From CAZLHO01 sp964559455 (lineage in GTDB: Bacteria; Krumholzibacteriota; Krumholzibacteriia; LZORAL124-64-63), in assembly GCA_964559455.1 (NCBI GenBank), contig CAZLHO010000053.1, positions 1 through 19,639 of the forward strand: a stretch of DNA of 19,639 nucleotides, written 5' to 3'. Position 1 is the stretch's first letter. Each line of letters begins with the position of its first letter. This document shows positions 15,079 through 19,639 of the stretch, piece after piece. A program made the position numbers and the translations under genes. The notes under the pieces are model-generated. The model worked only from the letters and a program-made list of their open reading frames with translations, had not been told where the DNA came from and made no database searches.

Positions 15079-15969
15079 TCAGCGCGGGACCGCCGGCTGC
15101 TGCTGCGTCAGGCAGTGCATGCCGCCGCCGCCCCAGTTGATCAGCAGCGGGTTCAGCTGGACCACCTCGCGTCCGGGGAAGAGCTCCGCCAGGGTCGCGC
15201 GCACGCGCTCGTCCTTCTCCCGCTCGCTCGCGGGCATCCCCTCGCGCCAGTAGGCCGGCGCCAGCACCAGCCCGTTGGTGATCACGAAGTTCAGGTAGCC
15301 CACCGCCGGCACGATGTGGATCGTCGCACCCACCGCGACGTCGGCGACCATCGGGCCGAACATCGGATCCGCCTTCTGGGCCTCGGCCAGCGGCGCGGTC
15401 CAGGCGTAGAGCGTCAGCGCGGGCACCGGCAGGGGCACGAGGCGGAAGGGCCGGCCGTCGGGGTCGCGGGCCTCGCGCAGCTGGGCCAGGTTCTCCAGCA
15501 GGATCCTCCGGTCGATACGGCTCAGGGGGTCGGCCAAGCTCTCGGCCGGGTCGATCTGAGCGACCACCAGCGTCGAGTCGTTGACGAATCGCACGAACTC
15601 GTCGATGTGTCCGTTGGCGCCGAAGCCGTACCAGTCGTCCACCTTCGGCCCCGCCCGCACCCGGTCCGACAGCGGGCAACGGTCCAGCCAGATCATCGTT
15701 TCCTTGCCGTAGACCCGCAGCAGTTCGCGCTCGATCTCCTCCAGGGTCAGGTCGGGGTTCCTCTCCAGCGCCACGTCGGCGTAGCTCAGCAGGCAGCGCC
15801 CGTTGACCTCGAAGGCCCCGCCCTCGGCCACCACCGGTGTCGAGACCAGCGGCAGGCCCAGGGCCTCGGCCAGGTCGTCGTCCAGCGTCGCCAGCTCCAT
15901 GCCGTCGCCGACCATCGCCGCCGGGGCGCAGGCCGGCAGCAGGCAGAGGATCGAAGCGCAGCGGATCAT
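15079..15969 (-). CDS. N-terminally shortened agmatine / peptidyl-arginine deiminase-family protein
   Basis: The family hydrolyses guanidino groups (agmatine or peptidyl-arginine) to release ammonia. The 296-residue product shows EGGAFEVNG (49-57), the catalytic His121 and Asp123 in NGHIDEF, and the nucleophile Cys286 in GGGGMHCLTQQQP. Typical members are about 340-370 residues and begin with roughly 100 residues carrying an FRDWGP-type motif whose Asp binds the substrate guanidinium. That part is missing here. The reading starts with a short hydrophobic stretch (residues 4-19, LLPAC resembling a lipobox) and then goes straight to 'DDDLAEALGLPLV'. G-rich GGGGGGA lies 3 bases before the ATG. 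The 80 bases upstream do not contain the missing part in any frame I could read. It could be a decayed gene, a variant using another acidic residue, or wrongly started; I favour truncation. No agmatine pathway neighbour is present. Confidence 0.7.
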   Translation of the reverse strand: MIRCASILCLLPACAPAAMVGDGMELATLDDDLAEALGLPLVSTPVVAEGGAFEVNGRCLLSYADVALERNPDLTLEEIERELLRVYGKETMIWLDRCPLSDRVRAGPKVDDWYGFGANGHIDEFVRFVNDSTLVVAQIDPAESLADPLSRIDRRILLENLAQLREARDPDGRPFRLVPLPVPALTLYAWTAPLAEAQKADPMFGPMVADVAVGATIHIVPAVGYLNFVITNGLVLAPAYWREGMPASEREKDERVRATLAELFPGREVVQLNPLLINWGGGGMHCLTQQQPAVPR

Positions 15970-16046
15970 GGTCCCCCCGGGGGAGAGGTCCCGCGGGTGG
16001 GGTGCGGGATCCTGTCAGCATGAATTCTCGAATGCCGCGGAAGGGT

Positions 16047-16313
16047 TCAGCCCCGGTTCGCCCAGATCACCGCCGCCGTGGCCAGCAGGATGGCGGCGAC
16101 CCACCAGCCGGATCGCGCAGCGCGGCTCTCTTTGGCCTTTCCGGCCACGGCCTCGTAGATCGCCATCAGGAAGGGGGGGGCGGCCAACTCGAGGTAGCTG
16201 AGCGGTTCGGGCAGGACTCGCTTGGAGAACCAGGCCAGCACGATGATGCTGACGCCGGTCGCCAGGGACACGTGGACGTGCCCGGAACGGAGGAGTTTCC
16301 GCAGTGATTCCAT
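16047..16313 (-). CDS. Small membrane protein
   Basis: This 88-residue protein has two clear hydrophobic segments (about 16-28 and 69-85) and a weaker middle one (about 41-53). It starts with a basic N-terminus (RKLLRSGHVHVS) and ends in WANRG. No family is recognised. The charge pattern suggests an inner-membrane protein. A well-spaced TTGACC...TAGGCT promoter places the expected transcript start at or near its ATG, and no Shine-Dalgarno sits at a usable distance, so translation may be leaderless. It is followed by the deiminase gene 77 bases further on the same strand, which may or may not share the transcript. Confidence 0.7.
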   Translation of the reverse strand: MESLRKLLRSGHVHVSLATGVSIIVLAWFSKRVLPEPLSYLELAAPPFLMAIYEAVAGKAKESRAARSGWWVAAILLATAAVIWANRG

Positions 16314-16319
16314 GCCTCG

Positions 16320-16347
16320 AGCCTAGACGATTCCGCGGGTCGGTCAA
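16320..16347 (-). promoter_or_regulatory. Sigma-70-type promoter for the leftward small membrane protein
   Basis: On the minus strand TTGACC (16347-16342) is followed after 16 bases by TAGGCT (16325-16320). The predicted transcript start, about 7 bases on, coincides with the ATG at 16313. Confidence 0.5.
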
Positions 16348-16386
16348 GTGGGATGTCCGGGCTGCGCGACCGGCCACGTCCAGCGC

Positions 16387-16415
16387 TGGACAGGGGCCGA
16401 TCTCCGGGGCAGAAT
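16387..16415 (+). promoter_or_regulatory. Sigma-70-type promoter for the TonB-domain lipoprotein
   Basis: TGGACA (16387-16392), a 17-base spacer and CAGAAT (16410-16415) fit the housekeeping promoter pattern. The ATG lies about 42 bases after the -10. Confidence 0.5.
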
Positions 16416-16457
16416 GAAGTCGCCAAGTCCCGTCGCCTCTTCGCGGATCGGAGAGAC

Positions 16458-16907
16458 ATGAATCCCCTGCCGCCTCGGGCTCCTACCTCTTATTCGCTCG
16501 GCGCATTCTTCCCGGCCGTCGCCGTCCTGGTGATGATGACGATTGTCGTCGGTTGCGCCGGCACCGCCGCCGTGCCGGACCCGGTATCCGACTGCGGCGA
16601 TCCCGACCGCGACCTGCGCGTCCTCGCCCTCGCCGAACCCGACTATCCGGCACGGGCCCGCGCCGAGGGCCGGGAGGCCGCGGTCAAGGTCTCGGCCTGG
16701 GTCGCGCCGGACGGGACGGTCGGCGAGGCCCATGTCCTGGAAAGCACCGGCGACGTATTGTTCGACGAGGCCGCGCTGACTGCGGCCCTGGCCAGCCGCT
16801 TCGAACCGGCGGTGAAGGACTGCCGGCCCATCGGCAGCTGGGCGGTCTGGACCTACGACTTCAAACCGGTAGCGTCCGATTCCGTCGAGCCTCGGGAGGA
16901 ACCATGA
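16458..16907 (+). CDS. TonB C-terminal-domain lipoprotein
   Basis: This 149-residue protein starts with a long N-terminal hydrophobic stretch (18-32) ending in IVVGC, a lipobox with Cys33 as the acylation site. A TonB C-terminal domain follows (about 58-138): 'PDYPARARAEGREAAVKVSAWV.PDGTV..A.VL.STGD..FDEAAL.AAL.SRFEPA' is the standard signature. Full TonB proteins carry an N-terminal membrane span plus a Pro-rich linker. Here the linker is short, so it is a stand-alone TonB-C lipoprotein rather than a full energy transducer. The ATG is chosen by the signal sequence and GGAGAG (16450-16455) nearby; upstream in-frame codons have no support. The next small reading frame starts in an ATGA overlap with its stop. 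Its partner receptor is not visible in the window. Confidence 0.88.
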   Translation: MNPLPPRAPTSYSLGAFFPAVAVLVMMTIVVGCAGTAAVPDPVSDCGDPDRDLRVLALAEPDYPARARAEGREAAVKVSAWVAPDGTVGEAHVLESTGDVLFDEAALTAALASRFEPAVKDCRPIGSWAVWTYDFKPVASDSVEPREEP

Positions 16908-17059
16908 GACGGATCCCGTGGACGGCCCTGATCCTCGCGGCGATGGGCGTCCGCGTCTTCGCCCGGTCCGCGCACCCGCCGCGATTCCCCTTCTTGGACG
17001 AGTCGGCCGCTTCCGGGATGTCGCGATCAGCCTGGAACCCGCGGACGGGCGGCGCGTAG
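16904..17059 (+). CDS. 51-residue coupled small reading frame, probable remnant of a longer gene
   Basis: It begins in an ATGA overlap with the TonB-domain lipoprotein gene, with GGGAGGA directly upstream, so initiation is well supported. The N-terminus is signal-like (MRRIPWTALILAAMGVRVFA) and the rest has no recognised domain. It stops at TAG 17057-17059. The same frame then continues without a further stop to about 17185, with the strong third-position G/C preference of real coding DNA, including 'DVLLWLLTESVVLVRKNSVDCTFAIAV'-like sequence. This suggests a longer gene broken by an in-frame stop. I cannot name the parent gene. A genuine small protein remains possible. Confidence 0.4.
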   Translation: MRRIPWTALILAAMGVRVFARSAHPPRFPFLDESAASGMSRSAWNPRTGGA

Positions 17060-17192
17060 ATCCGTTCGGCGCCGATCCCGGACGTGCTGCTCTGGCTGCT
17101 CACGGAGTCCGTCGTGCTGGTCCGGAAGAACAGCGTCGATTGTACCTTCGCCATCGCCGTCCGCGACGGCGCCCATCCCGGGAGAACCCGCC

Positions 17193-18335
17193 ATGCCCAA
17201 GACCCGTGTCCTGGTTTCTTGCCTGTTCGTTCTTGTCCTGTTCGCCTCAGCGGCAGGGGCCGCCCCCCGCGTCCTCGAGCGCACGGTCCACGCCGAGGCC
17301 CTCGGCGAGGACGTGGCCGTCTCGATCTACCTGCCGGCCGGCTACGACTCGGGGACCGACAGCTACCCGGTGCTCTACATGGTGGAGCACGACCTCTACT
17401 TCCGGGCGGTCACCGGTGCGGTCGAGACCTACGCCCGGCTGGACCTGATCCCCGAGCTGATCGTGGTCGGGGTGGAGACCAACGACCGCTGGCGTGACTT
17501 CACGCCCACCCGGGCGGGGATCCCGGGGCGGGAGATCATCGCGAACAGCGGCGGCGCCGGCCGCTACCGCGACTTCCTCGCCGACGAGCTCATGCCTTCC
17601 GTCGTCGCCGAGTTCCGCGTCGAACCCTACGCGATCGTCTGCGGTCACTCGATCGCCGGCCTCTTCGCCGTCGACGCCCTCTTCGCCGACCGTGACCTCT
17701 TCCAGGCGGGACTGGTCACGAGCCCGAGCCTGTGGTGGGACGAGGAGACGACGACCGCTCGCCTGCGCAGCCTCCTGGCAGCCGGTCCCGCGCCGGAGAA
17801 GACTCTCTACGTCGGCATGGGCGACGACGGCCCGACCATGATCGAACCCGCGGAGCGTCTGCGCGACGTGCTGGCTGCGGGCGGTGCGGACCTGCGTTTC
17901 GCGTATCGCTTCTATCCCGAGGCCGACCACCAGACCATCCTGGTCAAGGCCTTCGCGGACGGCCTCCAATTCGTCTTCGCCGACTGGACGCCGCCCGCCG
18001 AGCTGCTCGACGGCGGCCTGCCGGCGGTCCTCGACCACTACGTGCGGCTGTCGCAGCGCTACCGCTTCGCGATCGACCCGCCCGAGCCGATGCTGAACCG
18101 CCTGGGCTATCGGCTGATGGGCGCCGGCGATCTGGACGGCGCGCTCGCCGCCTTCGTGAAGAACGTCGAGCTGCATCCGGACTCGGCGAACGTCCACGAC
18201 AGCCTGGGCGAGGTCCGTTTCAACCGGGGCGAATTCGTCGAGGCCGGCCGCAGCTACGCGAAGTCGCTGGAGCTGGATCCCGGCAACGACAACGCCCGGG
18301 AGATGCTGGCGCGCATCGAGGCGCGGGCGCGGTAG
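17193..18335 (+). CDS. Exported esterase (esterase D / enterochelin-esterase-like) with TPR repeats
   Basis: This 380-residue protein has a signal peptide (1-24, ending AGA) and an alpha/beta-hydrolase domain of the putative-esterase family (about 28-265). The nucleophile is Ser153 in CGHSIAG, the catalytic His is probably His246 (EADHQT), and the acidic member lies likely near Asp211/212 (GMGDDGP). 'YLPAGYDSG...YPVLYMVEHDLYF' and 'ELIVVGVETNDRWRDFTPTR' are typical of this class. The C-terminus (about 305-375) contains two TPR-like repeats (GDLDGALAAFVKNVELHPDSANVHDSLGEV, broken here as GDLDGALAAF and NRGEFVEAGRSYAKSLELDP), a known combination in this group. GGGAGA lies 7 bases before the ATG. 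Substrates in the family include siderophore esters and acyl-sugar or S-formylglutathione esters. The substrate here is unknown. Confidence 0.92.
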   Translation: MPKTRVLVSCLFVLVLFASAAGAAPRVLERTVHAEALGEDVAVSIYLPAGYDSGTDSYPVLYMVEHDLYFRAVTGAVETYARLDLIPELIVVGVETNDRWRDFTPTRAGIPGREIIANSGGAGRYRDFLADELMPSVVAEFRVEPYAIVCGHSIAGLFAVDALFADRDLFQAGLVTSPSLWWDEETTTARLRSLLAAGPAPEKTLYVGMGDDGPTMIEPAERLRDVLAAGGADLRFAYRFYPEADHQTILVKAFADGLQFVFADWTPPAELLDGGLPAVLDHYVRLSQRYRFAIDPPEPMLNRLGYRLMGAGDLDGALAAFVKNVELHPDSANVHDSLGEVRFNRGEFVEAGRSYAKSLELDPGNDNAREMLARIEARAR

Positions 18336-18359
18336 CCCGGGCCGGGTGCGTGCCCGTCG

Positions 18360-18388
18360 TTGCCCGGAGGCCCCGGCTCGGCTAGAAT
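18360..18388 (+). promoter_or_regulatory. Sigma-70-type promoter for the carbonic-anhydrase-like gene
   Basis: TTGCCC (18360-18365), a 17-base spacer and TAGAAT (18383-18388) are the best-spaced promoter in the window. The ATG follows 37 bases after the -10. Confidence 0.6.
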
Positions 18389-18425
18389 CGCGACGAAAGC
18401 GATGCGATTCGACCGGGAGTCGACC

Positions 18426-18800
18426 ATGAAGTTCTGCACTTCGATCCAGTGCATCGACGGCCGCGTCGTCGATCCCCTGCGCGAGCACATCTTCGGGGCT
18501 CACGACTATGACCACATCGACACGGTCACGGCACCCGGCGCCGACGCCCTGCTCGCCGAGCGCGGCGACGCCGCGGCTGTGAGCGTGCTCCTGGACGCCG
18601 TGGCCACCAGCCTCGCCGCGCACGACTCCCGGATGATCTTCCTCAGCGGCCACGACGACTGCGCCGCCAACCCGGTCGACGCGATCGAACACCACGCCCA
18701 GATCAGCGCCGCCGGCGACTACCTCAGAGCCAGCTTCCCGGGCGTCTCCGTCGTCCTTCTCTTCGTCGACGCCGACGGGAGCATCGAGGAGGTCGGCTGA
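18426..18800 (+). CDS. Minimal beta-carbonic-anhydrase-like protein
   Basis: Beta-carbonic anhydrases hydrate CO2 at a zinc held by Cys in CxDxR and by His/Cys in HxxC. Both elements are here: CIDGR (Cys9, Asp11, Arg13) and GHDDC (His76-Cys79 by count), in a protein of only 124 residues, versus about 200 for ordinary members. Short putative carbonic-anhydrase-like families of this size exist, but their activity is not well known to me. It has a cytoplasmic profile with no signal peptide. GGGAG (18415-18419) lies 6 bases before the ATG. The C-terminus (about 100-124) is a hydrophobic strand followed by 'LFVDADGSIEEVG'. A truncated acetyltransferase gene starts 3 bases after the stop, suggesting a former operon. 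Enzymatic activity is inferred from motifs only; a zinc-binding sensor or structural role is an alternative. Confidence 0.8.
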   Translation: MKFCTSIQCIDGRVVDPLREHIFGAHDYDHIDTVTAPGADALLAERGDAAAVSVLLDAVATSLAAHDSRMIFLSGHDDCAANPVDAIEHHAQISAAGDYLRASFPGVSVVLLFVDADGSIEEVG

Positions 18801-18803
18801 ACC

Positions 18804-18965
18804 ATGTTCGCCATCCGACCCGAAGCGCTGGAGGATGCGACCGCCGTCCGGCGCCTGAACGAGGCCGCCTTCGCCCAGCCCGACGAGGCCGATCTCGTCG
18901 ACGCGCTGCGCCGCGACTGTCCCGGCCTGCTATCCCTGGTCGCCGATCAGGACGCTGCGATCTAG
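18804..18965 (+). pseudogene. Truncated GNAT acetyltransferase (N-terminal stub)
   Basis: The reading frame encodes 53 residues, 'MFAIRPEALEDATAVRRLNEAAF' onward to 'LLSLVADQDAAI', and then hits TAG. This is the clear start of a GNAT N-acetyltransferase of the kind beginning 'IRPE...DA.A...L...AF', which normally runs about 160-170 residues with the acetyl-CoA-binding motif after residue 70. The acetyl-CoA-binding part is absent, and the ribosome site for the next gene begins about 35 bases later. GAGGAGG (18786-18792) lies 11 bases upstream. The C-terminal two-thirds were probably lost by deletion. It cannot be a functional acetyltransferase. Confidence 0.75.
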
Positions 18966-19013
18966 ATGCGAGAGTGGTGAGGAGGGAACCCCGAGCAACG
19001 AGGAGCGATCGTC

Positions 19014-19541
19014 ATGACCGAGCAACGCAACGTATCAGCACAGACCCACGGCCGCCCCGACCTGACGGGCGAGCACCGTCTGGGCGACGCCGGGCAGCTC
19101 GTCTTCTTCCTGCTCTTCCTGGCGGTGTGGATCGTCGACGGCTTCGTGTTGAAGTTCACGGTGGCCTTCGCCGGCGCGGCGATGGCCGTGCGGATCCCGG
19201 TCGGAGTCGCCCTGCTGGTCGTCGGCGTCCTGACGGCCCGGGCCAGCCACGACATCGTCTTCGGCCGCGAGACGGAAGAACCCCGGGTGATCCGCGACGG
19301 CGTCTTCGACCGGCTGCGCCACCCGATGTACTTCAGCGAGGTCCTGTTCTACGCGGGGATGCTGCTCTTCAGCCTGTCGCTGGCCGCCGCCGCGGTCGCG
19401 CTGGCGGCCTGGGGCTTCCTGACCTTCATCGCCCGTTTCGAGGAGCGGCTGCTGCTGGATCGCTTCGGAGCCGACTACGCCCGCTACCGCGACGAGGTGC
19501 CGATGTGGCTGCCGCGCCCGGGGAAGGGCCGCCGGAAATAG
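19014..19541 (+). CDS. Isoprenylcysteine methyltransferase-like membrane protein
   Basis: This 175-residue inner-membrane protein has about four hydrophobic segments (26-45, 48-75, 105-120 and 122-140) and the conserved C-terminal motif of the ICMT/PEMT-type methyltransferase group: RHPMYFSEVL (102-111) followed by FEERLLLDRFGADYARY (142-158). Enzymes of this fold transfer a methyl group from S-adenosylmethionine to lipid or isoprenyl-type substrates at the membrane. Bacterial members mostly have unknown substrates. AGGAG (19001-19005) lies 8 bases before the ATG. It ends just before a strong terminator, so it is the last gene of its unit. Substrate and physiological role cannot be assigned from sequence. 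Confidence 0.88.
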   Translation: MTEQRNVSAQTHGRPDLTGEHRLGDAGQLVFFLLFLAVWIVDGFVLKFTVAFAGAAMAVRIPVGVALLVVGVLTARASHDIVFGRETEEPRVIRDGVFDRLRHPMYFSEVLFYAGMLLFSLSLAAAAVALAAWGFLTFIARFEERLLLDRFGADYARYRDEVPMWLPRPGKGRRK

Positions 19542-19542
19542 A

Positions 19543-19572
19543 AAGAGCCCGGGCCAATCGGCCCGGGCTCTT
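19543..19572. terminator. Perfect terminator hairpin between convergent gene and tRNA
   Basis: AAGAGCCCGGGCC (19543-19555) and GGCCCGGGCTCTT (19560-19572) form a perfect 13-base-pair stem with loop AATC. CTCGTATT follows on the plus strand, and the AA/TT ends supply short A- and U-runs on both strands. It ends the rightward methyltransferase gene, and because of its symmetry probably also the leftward tRNA transcript. Confidence 0.85.
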
Positions 19573-19580
19573 CTCGTATT

Positions 19581-19639
<59 letters not shown>

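Noticed and set aside
16861..17154. 97-codon minus-strand frame across the interrupted region
   Set aside because: It overlaps the end of the TonB-domain gene and has no good ribosome site. Its codon bias mirrors the plus-strand frame.

Overview
The window comes from a GC-rich, Gram-negative-type bacterium. It encodes an outer-membrane beta-barrel, two predicted lipoproteins and several exported proteins. Two of the exported proteins end in an 'NPFNPR ... DLxGR ... AGAY' FlgD/Ig-like C-terminal domain. That ending is typical of the FCB superphylum and of GC-rich candidate phyla near it, such as Eisenbacteria, Krumholzibacteriota or Latescibacterota; the phylum assignment is inference. No CRISPR array, insertion sequence, phage gene or recognisable defence system was found. 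The gene content looks chromosomal.

Layout: (1) A DEAD-box RNA helicase with a probable TTG start and a hairpin over its ribosome binding site, followed by a small lysine-rich protein. (2) A secreted NosD-like beta-helix protein with a FlgD-like C-terminal domain. (3) A GAF-GGDEF diguanylate cyclase. (4) A 600-residue cysteine-rich protein of a conserved but uncharacterised family. (5) A leftward two-component pair (soluble NarX-like kinase, then NarL/LuxR-type regulator, 4-base overlap), divergent from a rightward ammonium transporter plus porin-like barrel pair that ends in a strong terminator. (6) A leftward 792-residue secreted protein with the same kind of C-terminal domain, divergent from an exported choloylglycine-hydrolase-family amidase coupled to a 51-residue membrane protein. 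(7) A leftward N-terminally shortened agmatine/peptidyl-arginine deiminase, and a small membrane protein that may be translated from a leaderless transcript. (8) A TonB-C-domain lipoprotein, a coupled small and probably decayed reading frame, and an exported esterase with TPR repeats. (9) A minimal beta-carbonic-anhydrase-like protein, a GNAT acetyltransferase stub, an isoprenylcysteine-methyltransferase-like membrane protein, a perfect terminator hairpin, and a leftward initiator tRNA cut by the window end.

Few genes form one pathway. The most coherent unit is the ammonium transporter and porin with the divergent two-component system, which may regulate them. Most of the rest are short one- or two-gene transcription units, several preceded by a TAGAAT or extended -10 element (TGnTAnnnT) roughly 35-70 bases before the start codon. 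No stretch over 300 bases lacks a gene or gene remnant. The best candidates for undescribed biology are the 600-residue cysteine-rich protein, the minimal carbonic-anhydrase-like protein, the shortened deiminase and the helicase leader hairpin.
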